Below the pieces are notes generated by a model. That model searched no databases. It was not told the origin of the DNA and was given only the letters and a program-made list of their open reading frames with translations. Below are positions 1 through 9,254 of a stretch of 64,000 nucleotides of DNA, piece by piece. Numbering within the stretch: position 1 is the stretch's first letter; each line of letters opens with the position of its first letter. The DNA comes from Treponema sp. (GTDB lineage: Bacteria; Spirochaetota; Spirochaetia; Treponematales; Breznakiellaceae), in assembly GCA_009787835.1 (NCBI GenBank), contig WQSN01000004.1, positions 1 through 64,000 on the forward strand, given 5' to 3'. Position numbers and translations under genes: made by a program.

Positions 1-146
1 ATAAGGTCGATTTTAATATCTATCATTCTGTCAAATGCTTCATTGGCATTTAAACAGCCCACAGAGCGGTATCCATGCGCATCAAGACTGGAACAAACTA
101 TCTTATTTAGTTTAAGATCGTCTTCTACGACCATAATTGTGATCAA
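1..146 (-). CDS. Response regulator, N-terminal part (truncated by window edge)
   Basis: Only the first 48 codons lie in the window. They begin LITIMVVEDDLKLNKIV, the beta-1 strand and acidic pocket (EDD) of a receiver domain, so this is the start of a response regulator. The start is set at a TTG (144-146) because a strong GGGAGGA Shine-Dalgarno sequence sits six bases upstream. The in-frame ATG at 132-134 is 18 bases from it and would begin inside the first beta strand. The output domain is outside the window. The promoter carries 11-bp-phased repeats of the kind bound by OmpR/PhoB-family regulators, so a winged-helix output domain and autoregulation are plausible but not shown. Confidence 0.85.
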   Translation of the reverse strand, partial: MITIMVVEDDLKLNKIVCSSLDAHGYRSVGCLNANEAFDRMIDIKIDL

Positions 147-193
147 AAGTTTCCTCCCTGACTATAAAATATATTTCATGCTGAATTTGAATT

Positions 194-230
194 ATTATAA
201 CATATTAAAAAGTTGTTAAGAAGTTGTTAA
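194..230 (-). promoter_or_regulatory. Promoter with three 11-bp-phased TTAACA-type boxes
   Basis: Read on the minus strand, TTAACA occurs at 225-230 and 214-219, and TTAATA at 203-208, each exactly 11 bp from the next. A perfect TATAAT at 194-199 follows. There is no separate -35 box at the normal distance, so the repeats occupy that region. This is the layout of PhoP/PhoB/OmpR-class activated promoters, where dimers bind direct repeats with an 11-bp pitch (the B. subtilis PhoP consensus is TTAACA-like). It drives the response regulator that starts at 146. The pattern is seen directly; the regulator's identity is inferred. Confidence 0.6.
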
Positions 231-327
231 ATCGTATTTTTTTAAGGATTACTTCATTACCCAGGACTTCATTCAATAAAATTGGAGATTGTATCTCACA
301 TGGAGCAGTAAAAATACATAAAATAAC

Positions 328-1611
328 TTAAACGAAAAACTTTAGATATAATGCTTCCGTGGTTTGTTCAACGCCGCGAACCGGAACTGTATATTCGCAC
401 CACTCTTTGTAAAGCGGCAGGCGGGCGGCGGCAAGGGCTTTAAGCCCTTCCTTTTCGGAAAGAGGCCTGCCTGTAACAGGCAGATCCGCTATGTCTCTGT
501 CCAGATAAACAATGATTCCGTTTTGTCCCAGAACGCGGCGGTTTTCATTGCGTTTAACAATTCCTCCGCCTGTCGCGATAATAAGGCTTCTCTCTTTGCA
601 TAATGCTTTAATAGAGTCAATTTCCAGCATACGGAATGTATTTTCCCCGTCCTGCACGAGGATGTCAGGAATGGATTTACCGGCGGTTTTTACAATCCAT
701 TCATCGGTATCAGCGAAAGAACGCCCGGTCTTCTCCGCGAGGGCCTTGCCTATGCTGGATTTACCGCAGCCAGGCATTCCGATTAATATAATGTTACGCG
801 TCATTTTTGTAATTTTTAAAACAATCTCTTCTGTTTTTTCATCAGGGATTGAACCTGCGTCCATTCCCTGAATGGCAGGTTCGCTGGACGGATAATTCTT
901 TCGGGACGCATTAAAAAAAATCTCGGCGGACTTTTTTGCCTGGGATACGAGCATTGAAAGTCCGTTCACATTTATTATACCCCGTTCCTCCGCTTGCAGC
1001 ATAAGTTCAGTCCGCGCAGGATTGTAAATAAGGTCGATAACCGCCTTACAGTTCTGAAAAACGCCGAAACCGATTATTGGCGAAAAACCATTATCCGGGT
1101 ACATACCCACAGGCGTTGTATTGATAATAATTTGCGCGTCACGGTGTTTTTCAATATTTTCGTAATTATCGTTTCCGTTTCTTTCCACTACAACCAGTTC
1201 TTCCGCGTTCATGTTCTTTAATACGGCCTGTACCGTCCGTGATGAGCCGCCGTTACCCAGAATAATTGTTTTTCCCGTAGCGGGATTTATATTGATTTTT
1301 TTTAATAAATACGCGAAGCCGAAAAAATCCGTATTGTCTCCGTATAATGAACCGTCTGATAATCGCGTAACGGTATTAACGCTTCCTGTAACCCGGGCGG
1401 TTTCAGATAAATTACCGCAATACGGTACAATGATTTTTTTATATGGAATGGTAACATTAAGCCCGTCAAAATCTCCGCCCTTTATAAAGCTGTCCAGTTC
1501 TTCAGGCTTCTTTTCAAAAAGATTATATTCATAGCTGCCCAGTTCCGCGTGTATAAAGGGCGAAAAACTGTGCGTCAGGCGTTCGCCAAGCAGACCGTAA
1601 CGCCCAGTCAT
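328..1611 (-). CDS. Bifunctional shikimate dehydrogenase / shikimate kinase (AroE-AroK fusion)
   Basis: Residues 1-255 form an AroE-type shikimate dehydrogenase: NVTIPYKK carries the catalytic Lys58, GDNTD the shikimate-binding Asp, and GNGGSSR the NADP-binding loop. After a short linker, residues about 270-427 are a complete shikimate kinase: P-loop GMPGCGKSS (278-286), the DTD pair (301-303), the Arg of FRMLE, GGG (348-350) and the lid Arg in GRPL. The single protein would therefore reduce 3-dehydroshikimate to shikimate and then phosphorylate it, two consecutive steps. It is the last gene of the aro operon and its start overlaps the pheA stop by four bases (ATGA). Both active sites look intact. 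AroE-AroK fusions are uncommon. Confidence 0.93.
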   Translation of the reverse strand: MTGRYGLLGERLTHSFSPFIHAELGSYEYNLFEKKPEELDSFIKGGDFDGLNVTIPYKKIIVPYCGNLSETARVTGSVNTVTRLSDGSLYGDNTDFFGFAYLLKKININPATGKTIILGNGGSSRTVQAVLKNMNAEELVVVERNGNDNYENIEKHRDAQIIINTTPVGMYPDNGFSPIIGFGVFQNCKAVIDLIYNPARTELMLQAEERGIINVNGLSMLVSQAKKSAEIFFNASRKNYPSSEPAIQGMDAGSIPDEKTEEIVLKITKMTRNIILIGMPGCGKSSIGKALAEKTGRSFADTDEWIVKTAGKSIPDILVQDGENTFRMLEIDSIKALCKERSLIIATGGGIVKRNENRRVLGQNGIIVYLDRDIADLPVTGRPLSEKEGLKALAAARLPLYKEWCEYTVPVRGVEQTTEALYLKFFV

Positions 1612-2744
1612 ACCGCTTCCGGATAACTGCCGAGATAATAAAATTCATCGCATAAATCATCCAGTTCCCGCATTACCTGAATAAGCTCAGGCGAATAAAC
1701 GGGAGTTTCAAGATCAAAATAAAACATAAACTCAAAATCCCTGTCCGGAATTGGACGGCTTTCAAGCTTGATAAGGTTTATTCCGTGGATATAAAAACGC
1801 GACAGTATATGATACAGAGAGCCGGGTTTGTGCGGGATTGTCAGCATAAGGCTGGTTTTATCAGCGCCGGGATAAATCGCAAGCGATTTTGAAACGCAGA
1901 TAAAACGGGTGTAATTGTTTCCATGATCCTGTACGGATTCTGCAAGGCGGCACAGACCATATAACTCAGCGCAATTACGCGAAGATAAAGCGGCAATATC
2001 ATTTCGAGGCGATTCAGATACAATCCTTGCGGCGATGGCTGTGTTCTCGCATACTGTCACCTTACATCCCAGAGTCTTAAGGAATCCTGAACATTGAGCG
2101 ACGGCCTGTTCATGGGAAAATATTTCTTTTACTTTTGACATGTTAATGTTTTCTTTCGCGAGCAGGCAATGATCAATTTTTAAACGCGCGCTTTTTATTA
2201 TGCTGAAAGGATAAGACATCATAAGATCATATACCTGATTGATAGATCCGGCGGTGCTGTTTTCCAGGGGAAGAATGCCATATGGACACAATCCGCTGTC
2301 AACAGCGGAAAAGACGCCCTCAAATGTGTTAAAATATAATATATTAGGAAGTTTAAAAATTTTCTGCGCGGCAAGCTGTGAATACGCTCCTTCTGTCCCC
2401 TGACACGCGACTGTAGCCCGTTCCGGGAATATCGCATCCGTATTCCTGACTGCGTTTTGAATTTTTATTGCCAGCTCAGATTCAGGGTTCAGTATGCGTT
2501 CCTGATCCGCGCGGCTTAATTCAAAAATCAAAGAGTACAGCGCTGTAATATATGCACTGCGGCCTGGATCTTTTCCTGAAAGATCAAAAAGTTTTTGCCG
2601 TTCACGCGCAGGGTCGTAAACAGGCATGTTATTCTGCTTCTTGTATTGCGCTATTTCCGCGGAAATATCCATGCGCTGCTGAAACAAACGGATTATATCA
2701 TCGTCAATATTATCTATTTGCCGCCTAAATTCCTGTAAATCCAT
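1608..2744 (-). CDS. pheA: Chorismate mutase / prephenate dehydratase (P-protein)
   Basis: It converts chorismate to prephenate and then to phenylpyruvate, the committed route to phenylalanine. Residues 1-90 are an AroQ-type chorismate mutase (LQEFRRQIDNIDDDII, and the Lys/Arg-rich helix with PVYDPARE). Residues about 108-285 are the prephenate dehydratase domain, with GTEGAYS and the NYTRF motif (277-281) holding the catalytic Thr. Residues 295-375 are an ACT domain with the ESRP motif (328-331), so feedback inhibition by phenylalanine is expected from the family. An AAGGAGAACGG ribosome site precedes the ATG. A 58-bp AT-rich gap separates it from aroC, the only real gap in this operon. Confidence 0.95.
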   Translation of the reverse strand: MDLQEFRRQIDNIDDDIIRLFQQRMDISAEIAQYKKQNNMPVYDPARERQKLFDLSGKDPGRSAYITALYSLIFELSRADQERILNPESELAIKIQNAVRNTDAIFPERATVACQGTEGAYSQLAAQKIFKLPNILYFNTFEGVFSAVDSGLCPYGILPLENSTAGSINQVYDLMMSYPFSIIKSARLKIDHCLLAKENINMSKVKEIFSHEQAVAQCSGFLKTLGCKVTVCENTAIAARIVSESPRNDIAALSSRNCAELYGLCRLAESVQDHGNNYTRFICVSKSLAIYPGADKTSLMLTIPHKPGSLYHILSRFYIHGINLIKLESRPIPDRDFEFMFYFDLETPVYSPELIQVMRELDDLCDEFYYLGSYPEAV

Positions 2745-2802
2745 TTTCCGTTCTCCTTAAAAGTTTTATATAAATTTCCATTAATATAATTACAATAATA
2801 TA

Positions 2803-3903
2803 TCATAATGAAAAAATCTCCCTGCCAGGTTCAAGAAACGCATCGTATAACGCTAAAGCGGCGGCGGCTTCAATGCACGGAACCGCTCGCGGCACAATAC
2901 ACGGGTCATGCCGGCCTGTAATAACAAGCGTCGTTTCACTTTTTTTGGAAAGGCTTACGCTCTGCTGTTCCCTGGCGATAGACGGAGTTGGTTTTATTGC
3001 GGCACGGAATATTACAGGCATGCCTGATGTAATTCCTCCCAGAATGCCTCCGTGGTTGTTGGTTGAAGTTTTCACGGTATCATCCCTGATAATAAATGAG
3101 TCATTGTTCTCCGAACCGCGAAGAGAGGCGGCGGCGAAACCGTTTCCGAATTCGACGCCTTTTACGGCGGGGATGGCGAACAAAACAGACGCAAGACGGT
3201 TTTCCATTCCGCCGAACATGGGTTCTCCAATCCCCGGGGGAAGACCTGTTGCGGCGCATTCTATAATTCCGCCCAGGGAATCATGATCCTGCTTCGCTTC
3301 TTCGATTGCGGCTAACATTCGCTCTCCTGCATCTGCGTCCAGAACGGGAAAGGCCGCGCTTTTTAAATTGTTAATATCACCAGCGCTTATATTAGCAGGA
3401 TTGAATAATCTGTCGCGGATGTTTCCGATTTGCGCGATATGGGATGCGATTTCAATTCCTTCCCGCTTTAATAATTGAAGGCAAATTCCGCCTGACGCGC
3501 AGAGCGGAGCTGTTAAACGCCCTGAAAACTGTCCTCCGCCGCGGACATCCCGCGCCTGTCCGTACTTTACAAACGCTGTGTAATCCGCATGAGAAGGACG
3601 CGGAACATCACGTAGATTATCGTAATCAGATGAACGCGTATCTGTGTTTCGTATAACAACAGTCAGCGGAGCGCCGCAGGTTACGCCGTTTACAAGTCCC
3701 GATAAAAACTCCAATGTGTCAGGTTCGCGCCGCGCTGTTGTATGCGCGCCCTGTCCCGTCATCCTTCTTCGCATAAAGGCTTCAAGAGTGTCAAAATCAA
3801 TCTTAAATCCTGAAGGCAACCCGTCAATTGTTACGCCTGTTGCCGGTGAATGGGACTGCCCGAAAATTGATATTGTTATGTTCCTTCCGTACACAAAAGA
3901 CAT
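2803..3903 (-). CDS. aroC: Chorismate synthase
   Basis: It catalyses the FMN-dependent 1,4-elimination of phosphate from EPSP to give chorismate, the branch point for aromatic amino acids. The N-terminus GQSHSPATGVTIDGLPSG, the HAD(Y) region, and RGGGQFSGR are the family signatures. C-terminal GRHDPC also matches. The 366-residue length is normal. The start codon abuts the aroA stop with no intervening base, so the two are surely co-transcribed and probably translationally coupled. Confidence 0.96.
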   Translation of the reverse strand: MSFVYGRNITISIFGQSHSPATGVTIDGLPSGFKIDFDTLEAFMRRRMTGQGAHTTARREPDTLEFLSGLVNGVTCGAPLTVVIRNTDTRSSDYDNLRDVPRPSHADYTAFVKYGQARDVRGGGQFSGRLTAPLCASGGICLQLLKREGIEIASHIAQIGNIRDRLFNPANISAGDINNLKSAAFPVLDADAGERMLAAIEEAKQDHDSLGGIIECAATGLPPGIGEPMFGGMENRLASVLFAIPAVKGVEFGNGFAAASLRGSENNDSFIIRDDTVKTSTNNHGGILGGITSGMPVIFRAAIKPTPSIAREQQSVSLSKKSETTLVITGRHDPCIVPRAVPCIEAAAALALYDAFLEPGREIFSL

Positions 3904-5181
3904 TTAAACCTCCGCGCTCTTTGCGCCTAACGCAGCCAAATCATCAAAAAATCCCGGATACGATTTATTAACCGTTTCTGCATTTTTAACAAGCGCCGGC
4001 CCGGCACACACAGAAGACAGAATCGCGGCTGTCATGGCTATACGGTGATCTCCGAAGGAATCAGTTTCACCGCCCGGTAATGTCTTTTTTCCTGTAATAA
4101 TCAGTCCATCATCATTTTCGGTTATATCAGCGCCCAAAGATGACAGTGAAGCGGCTGTCGCACGCAAACGGTCGCTTTCCTTTAGGCGTAATCGTCCGGC
4201 GTTGCGGATAACAGTTCTCCCTTCCGCTTTTGACGCTACAGCGGCGAGTACCGGAACAAGATCAGGAATATTTTCCGCGTCTATATCAATGCCTCGCAGT
4301 TTACAGGGAGTGACAGTCACCGTATTTTTACTGACTGATACATCCGCGCCGAAACGGGAAAGTATTTCAATAATTGCACGGTCACCCTGACGGGATGCTG
4401 GATTCAGATTCGTACATGTAATTCTGTTTTGCCCAATCGCCCCGGCGGATAACCAGAAAGCGGCGTTTGACCAGTCACCTTCTACCTGAACATTTCCAGG
4501 AGAAACATAAGTCTGCCCGCCAGGTATACGGAAAGACATCTTATCTTCCTCATGAATTTCAATATTGAATGAACGAAGAGTTTCAAGCGTCATGTCTATA
4601 TATGGGCGCGATTCAAGAACGCCCGTTACGCGAATTAAACTGTCAGAGTTAAGCAGAGGAAGCGCGAACAAAAGCCCGCTGATATACTGTGATGAAATAT
4701 TTCCAGGCAGTGTATAAGTTCCGCCTGTTAACTGACCTTCACAGTCAAGACGCGGGTTTCCAGGCTCTGTCAGAACACAGCCGTGAGAAACCATTTCATT
4801 GTAAAGCGCGAAAAGCGGGCGGGCGGGAAGACGTCCTCCCATAATAAAAGATACGCCGCATCCCAAAGCGCCGCAGACAGGCAGCAGGAAACGCAAGGTT
4901 GAGCCGCTTTCACCGCAATCAAGAACCGCGAGCCCATCACGCTTCCTTAACTGCGGGCTGATTGGCGTGATATTAAAGCCGTCAGACCGGCGTTCTATAA
5001 TTGCGCCTAACGCTTGCAGACAGCGGATTGTCGCGTCAATGTCGCCTGAACTCGCCGGGCAGGCCATAAATGTTTCGCGGTTTGAAAGAGACGCGCAGAT
5101 CAAAAACCTGTGAGCATGTGATTTGGAAGCGACCGCTTTTACAGTACCGCCCAGTATCGCTTCTTTTATCAGAACATTCAT
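3904..5181 (-). CDS. aroA: 3-phosphoshikimate 1-carboxyvinyltransferase (EPSP synthase)
   Basis: It transfers enolpyruvate from PEP to shikimate-3-phosphate. Visible landmarks are the N-terminal Lys of VASKSHAHRFLI, the GESGSTLRFLLPV phosphate-binding loop, SSQYISGLL, the KESDR motif (C-terminal half) and DHRIAM near the end. The sequence runs 425 residues, the usual size. Its ATG overlaps the aroB stop by four bases, typical of coupled translation in this operon. Confidence 0.96.
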   Translation of the reverse strand: MNVLIKEAILGGTVKAVASKSHAHRFLICASLSNRETFMACPASSGDIDATIRCLQALGAIIERRSDGFNITPISPQLRKRDGLAVLDCGESGSTLRFLLPVCGALGCGVSFIMGGRLPARPLFALYNEMVSHGCVLTEPGNPRLDCEGQLTGGTYTLPGNISSQYISGLLFALPLLNSDSLIRVTGVLESRPYIDMTLETLRSFNIEIHEEDKMSFRIPGGQTYVSPGNVQVEGDWSNAAFWLSAGAIGQNRITCTNLNPASRQGDRAIIEILSRFGADVSVSKNTVTVTPCKLRGIDIDAENIPDLVPVLAAVASKAEGRTVIRNAGRLRLKESDRLRATAASLSSLGADITENDDGLIITGKKTLPGGETDSFGDHRIAMTAAILSSVCAGPALVKNAETVNKSYPGFFDDLAALGAKSAEV

Positions 5182-6263
5182 AATGTTATTTCCAAACCCG
5201 ATTGTATGACTTTTTCCAGATCATTGACCGGAATATTCCTTAAAACACACTTTCCTGTTTCAACCGGCAAGATCATCGTTATGCTGTCCCCCTCGCGCTT
5301 TTTATCGGAGAGACATACCCTGGCAATATCGCCCGCGCTGTAAACTGAATTTTCAGGCAAACCATACAACTGAAGCATTTGTAAAATATCTTTAAGGCAA
5401 TTGGTATCGCATATACCAAGTACAACAGCCATACGGGCGGCAATAGCCATTCCGGCCGCGACAGCGTGACCGTGGGAAATAAGGTATCCGCTCAGAAGCT
5501 CAATCGCGTGCCCCGCGGTATGTCCGAAGTTTAAAAATTTACGGACGCCTGTTTCAAATTCATCTTCGGCAACGACATCGCGTTTTATTTCTATGCAGCG
5601 GATAATAACTTCTTCCAGATGGTTTTTAACAGGTTCCTTAAGCGATTCAAACAGGACGCGGTCCGCAATTACTCCGGTCTTAATTATCTCCGCGCATCCG
5701 TCCCTGAATACATCATCTGATAATGTTGAAAGCAGCGTTACATCGCAAATTACAGCGTCCGGCTGATAAAACGCCCCTGCCAGGTTTTTACCGGATGCGA
5801 GGTTAACGGCGGTTTTTCCTCCGACAGATGAATCTACAATAGACAATAATGTCGTGGGTATCTGAACAAAATGAATTCCGCGCAGGTAACAGGCAGCCGC
5901 GAAACCAGCTAAATCGCCTGTTACGCCTCCGCCCAGAGCTACAACGATATCCGCGCGGCTTAACTGTTTTTCGGCAAGAAAATTAAGGATTGATATAAAA
6001 GTTCCGGTGTTTTTGGAAGATTCACCGTTTGGAAACACATAACTTACAGCGCGGTATCCGTTAGCTGAAAGCGAATCCACAAGCCGTTTTTCATACAACC
6101 GCGAAACATTGTCGTCTGTGATTACGGCGGCTGTTTTCCCCGTGCGGACGGCATTGCAGGAAATACCGGCTGTTTGAGACATTATTAAACCCGCCTGATC
6201 CAAAATACCCGCGCCGATTGTTATATCATAAATTTTGGAAGCTTTAACAGTTATTTTTTTCAT
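5178..6263 (-). CDS. aroB: 3-dehydroquinate synthase
   Basis: It cyclises DAHP to 3-dehydroquinate using NAD and a divalent metal. The nucleotide-binding loop ALGGGVTGDLAGF, the following IPTTLLSIVDSSVGGKT segment, and the metal-ligand motif GHTAGHAIE are all present. At 361 residues it is the normal bacterial length. It shares one base with the upstream tyrA stop and four bases with aroA. Confidence 0.96.
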   Translation of the reverse strand: MKKITVKASKIYDITIGAGILDQAGLIMSQTAGISCNAVRTGKTAAVITDDNVSRLYEKRLVDSLSANGYRAVSYVFPNGESSKNTGTFISILNFLAEKQLSRADIVVALGGGVTGDLAGFAAACYLRGIHFVQIPTTLLSIVDSSVGGKTAVNLASGKNLAGAFYQPDAVICDVTLLSTLSDDVFRDGCAEIIKTGVIADRVLFESLKEPVKNHLEEVIIRCIEIKRDVVAEDEFETGVRKFLNFGHTAGHAIELLSGYLISHGHAVAAGMAIAARMAVVLGICDTNCLKDILQMLQLYGLPENSVYSAGDIARVCLSDKKREGDSITMILPVETGKCVLRNIPVNDLEKVIQSGLEITL

Positions 6264-7093
6264 CAGTTATCCAGTTCCTTTTTAAGACGGCTTCCTTCTT
6301 CCAGCAGCGCCTTCAGCTCATTTATATCATTTGCAGCTAACGCGTTTCTGTACTTGTTAATTTCTGCAGTGAAACTGTCCAGCTCTTTTATCAGGTTATC
6401 ATTGTTATCCATGCACAACTGCGCCCACATGTCCGCATTTAACCGCGCGACACGGGTAAGGTCTTTGTAGCTCCCGGCTGAAAAACCCCTATGGCTTCCC
6501 GCCGCAGGGCTCTTTATAAAAGCGTTAGACACAACATGCGCCATTTGGGAACTGAAAGCGATTGCCTCATCATGTTTTTCCGCTGTTGTGACAGTCAGAC
6601 GTCCAAAGCCAACTGGTTTTAAAAGACTCTCCAAACGTCCGAATAAAACCGGATCATCATATACAGGCGGCACAAGAATCATGGACGCGCCCCGGAACAG
6701 ATCAGGGCGGCTGTTTTTGAAACCCGCGTTGTGGCTTCCCGCCATTGGATGCCCGCCGATAAAAATAAAACCATGCTCCTTCGCAAGCGGAAAGCACTTT
6801 TCGCAAATCTTGCGCTTAACGCCGCAGCAGTCGATAACAATGGCGTTTTTCGCGATAAAAGGCGCGGCTTTTTCCAGATATAAAACAGTGTCGCCCGGAT
6901 TAACAGCGATAAAAAGCGCGTCACAGAGGCTTAAGGATTTCTCATCCAACAGATCGTTTATCGCGCCTGAAATTCTGGCGAAACCCGGAACAGCTTCATC
7001 GCTGTCATATCCATAGACATCAAACCCGTAATTTTTATACGCTCTGGCAAGCGATCCGCCGATTAGCCCCAATCCGGCGATGCCAATAATCAT
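6263..7093 (-). CDS. tyrA: Prephenate dehydrogenase
   Basis: It oxidatively decarboxylates prephenate to 4-hydroxyphenylpyruvate for tyrosine synthesis. The N-terminal Rossmann motif GLGLIGGSLARAY is at residues 6-18, followed by GGHPMAGS, the family's prephenate-site region. At 276 residues it has only the catalytic domains, with no chorismate mutase and no C-terminal ACT domain, so tyrosine feedback control is not obvious from the sequence. The start overlaps the DAHP synthase stop by four bases. Confidence 0.93.
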   Translation of the reverse strand: MIIGIAGLGLIGGSLARAYKNYGFDVYGYDSDEAVPGFARISGAINDLLDEKSLSLCDALFIAVNPGDTVLYLEKAAPFIAKNAIVIDCCGVKRKICEKCFPLAKEHGFIFIGGHPMAGSHNAGFKNSRPDLFRGASMILVPPVYDDPVLFGRLESLLKPVGFGRLTVTTAEKHDEAIAFSSQMAHVVSNAFIKSPAAGSHRGFSAGSYKDLTRVARLNADMWAQLCMDNNDNLIKELDSFTAEINKYRNALAANDINELKALLEEGSRLKKELDN

Positions 7094-8109
7094 TGTAAAG
7101 CCGCTCCGGGTTCAACTATCCCGCGAATCCTGTGAACTTTTTCTGTTACTTCGGCGAACTGCTCCGGCGTGAGCGACTGCGCTCCATCGCATAACGCGTT
7201 TACAGGGTCGGGATGGACTTCAATAATTAAACCGTGAGCTCCAGCTGCGGTCGCAGCCATGGCCATGGGCTGAACCAAACGCGTATTTCCGGTGGCGTGG
7301 CTTGGATCGACAACAACCGGCAAATGCGTTAACTGGCGCAGCATCGGCACTGCCGAAAGATCAAGGGTGTTTCGCGTATATGTTTCAAATGTGCGTATGC
7401 CGCGCTCGCATAGGATGATATTATGGTTGCCTCCGGCCATTATATACTCAGCGCTCATAAGCAGTTCCAGAAGCGTATTCGCAAGTCCGCGTTTCAGCAG
7501 AATTGGTTTTTGCAGTTTACCCAGCTCCTTGAGCAGCTCAAAGTTCTGCATGTTGCGGGCGCCTACCTGAATTATATCCACATGCTCAAACATCGGAAGA
7601 TGGTTCGCGTTCATAATTTCTGTAACAACAGGCATGCCCGTCTGCTTTTTCACTTCCAGCAATATGTCAATACCGTCCGCCCTCAGTCCCTGGAAATCAT
7701 AAGGCGAAGTGCGCGGCTTAAACGCGCCGCCGCGCAGAATTGCCGCTCCGGACGCGCTGACGCTTTTTGCTACTGAAAGTATCTGTTCAAGTGATTCCAC
7801 TGAACACGGGCCGGCCATAATTTGAAAATGGGGGCCGCCGATTTTCAGATTACCGATTTCTATAATGCTGTCATCAGGGTGAAATTTCCGGTTTGCGCTT
7901 TTAAACGGTTCGCTGACCCGTTTAACAGAATCAACCATTTCAAGCCCTTCAAGCAGTTCCGTATCAATCCGGCTTGTATCGCCGATTAAGCCAAGGATGG
8001 TGTAGAGTTCTCCCCTTGAGATATGGACTGTAAGCCCCCGCTCTTTCAGCCATGCGGTAAGGCTTTCAATCTGTTCATTAGTCGCGTTTTGTTTTAAAAC
8101 AGCTATCAT
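7090..8109 (-). CDS. aroF: 3-deoxy-D-arabino-heptulosonate 7-phosphate (DAHP) synthase, type I-beta with N-terminal regulatory domain
   Basis: It condenses PEP with erythrose-4-phosphate, the first step of the shikimate pathway. Residues 1-70 resemble the ferredoxin-like domain of the Thermotoga-type enzyme (MIAVLKQNATNEQIESL...), which in that family binds tyrosine or phenylalanine and inhibits the barrel. The catalytic barrel follows with GPCSVES, FKPRTSPYDFQG, the PILLKRG strand and VVVDPSHATG. A GGAGG ribosome site seven bases before the ATG sits just beyond the stop of the upstream dehydrogenase, so the two are likely co-transcribed. Confidence 0.95.
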   Translation of the reverse strand: MIAVLKQNATNEQIESLTAWLKERGLTVHISRGELYTILGLIGDTSRIDTELLEGLEMVDSVKRVSEPFKSANRKFHPDDSIIEIGNLKIGGPHFQIMAGPCSVESLEQILSVAKSVSASGAAILRGGAFKPRTSPYDFQGLRADGIDILLEVKKQTGMPVVTEIMNANHLPMFEHVDIIQVGARNMQNFELLKELGKLQKPILLKRGLANTLLELLMSAEYIMAGGNHNIILCERGIRTFETYTRNTLDLSAVPMLRQLTHLPVVVDPSHATGNTRLVQPMAMAATAAGAHGLIIEVHPDPVNALCDGAQSLTPEQFAEVTEKVHRIRGIVEPGAALQ

Positions 8110-8122
8110 AAAAACGCCTCCA

Positions 8123-9160
8123 TTATTCCATATCGATCATTATTTTAACGTCTTTTTCCGGCAAAGCCGCCGCGTATTCAAAAGCGCTAATTGAATCATT
8201 AAAAGAAAATACTTTAGTGACAAGGGGCTTTACATTCAGTTTTCCCGAAGCGATCATGTTTATTACAAGCGGATAAATGTTCACATAACGGAAGATAGTC
8301 TCGATGGAAAGTTCTTTTGCCTGCATGGCGACAACATCCAGGGGAACCGGGCCTGACGGCATTCCGATTAAAACCATCCTGCCGCCCGGGACAAGGCAGG
8401 AGCAGATGCTTTCAAAAACTTTCGCGCTGCCTGAAGCCTCAAAAACAATATCAACGCCTTTTACGCCCTTTTTATCAAAATAACTTTTAATATCGCTTTG
8501 GTTTAAATCAATGGTTTCCAGTTTGCCGCCGTAATTCTGACTTATAAAATCAATTTTACCTTTTTTTATTTCCGAAATGAATACCTTTGAACAGCCGGAC
8601 GCTTCCGCCGCCAGAGCCGTGACAATGCCAATGGTTCCGCCGCCTGTCACCAAAGCGGTATCACCTGGTTGTATCCGCGCCTTTTTTGCCGCCCACATGC
8701 CGATTGCCGCAGGCTCAACCAATGCGCCTTCATGCTGCGTCATATTATCAGGCAGCTTAAAACACAAAGCGGCAGGATGTACTACGGTTTCCCTTAAAGT
8801 TCCGTGCATGGGAGGCGTCGCCCAGAAACGAACCGAAGGATCAAGATTATACATTCCTTTGAGAGTTTCAGCGCTTTTAAAGTCAGGTACTCCCGGTTCC
8901 ATGCAGACCCTGTCGCCCGCTTTAAAATTTTTTACATTACCGCCTGTCTCAACTACAATGCCGCTTGCTTCATGACCCAAAATCATCGGCTCTTTTACAA
9001 TGAAATCTCCTATTCTGCCGTCCAGATAATAATGGATATCGCTGCCGCAGATACCGCATGCTTTAACCGCGACTTTAATATCATCAGGTCCGGTTGTTTC
9101 CAATATAGGATAATCCCGTAAACTCAAATTTTTCTTTTCTTCAAGAACCAAAGCTTTCAT
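8123..9160 (-). CDS. Zinc-dependent polyol/alcohol dehydrogenase (sorbitol/xylitol dehydrogenase-like, MDR family)
   Basis: The 345-residue protein has the medium-chain dehydrogenase fold: catalytic zinc ligands in CGICGSD and GHEASG, and the Glu of LVEPAAIG; the NAD-binding loop is GGGTIG. The pattern [14 protein letters not shown] is typical of sorbitol, xylitol and L-iditol 2-dehydrogenases. The four cysteines that hold the structural zinc in many relatives are missing, as in mammalian sorbitol dehydrogenase. Substrate cannot be told from sequence. It sits 13 bp upstream of DAHP synthase and would be the first gene of the aro transcript. An AGGAG ribosome site precedes the ATG. Confidence 0.85.
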   Translation of the reverse strand: MKALVLEEKKNLSLRDYPILETTGPDDIKVAVKACGICGSDIHYYLDGRIGDFIVKEPMILGHEASGIVVETGGNVKNFKAGDRVCMEPGVPDFKSAETLKGMYNLDPSVRFWATPPMHGTLRETVVHPAALCFKLPDNMTQHEGALVEPAAIGMWAAKKARIQPGDTALVTGGGTIGIVTALAAEASGCSKVFISEIKKGKIDFISQNYGGKLETIDLNQSDIKSYFDKKGVKGVDIVFEASGSAKVFESICSCLVPGGRMVLIGMPSGPVPLDVVAMQAKELSIETIFRYVNIYPLVINMIASGKLNVKPLVTKVFSFNDSISAFEYAAALPEKDVKIMIDME

Positions 9161-9198
9161 GTTTTTCTCCTGTTAATCCATTAACCTGCGCTTACAGC

Positions 9199-9211
9199 GA
9201 TAATTATTATC
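9199..9211. promoter_or_regulatory. Short AT-rich palindrome in the divergent dehydrogenase/GH3 intergenic region
   Basis: GATAAT-T-ATTATC is a perfect 6-bp inverted repeat with a one-base centre. It lies 39-51 bp upstream of the dehydrogenase start and upstream of the divergent GH3 gene. It could be an operator, but an AT-rich palindrome this short may be chance. Confidence 0.25.
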
Positions 9212-9254
9212 TTATAACTCAAATATACCCTTTTCATATATCATCATCAAGCAG

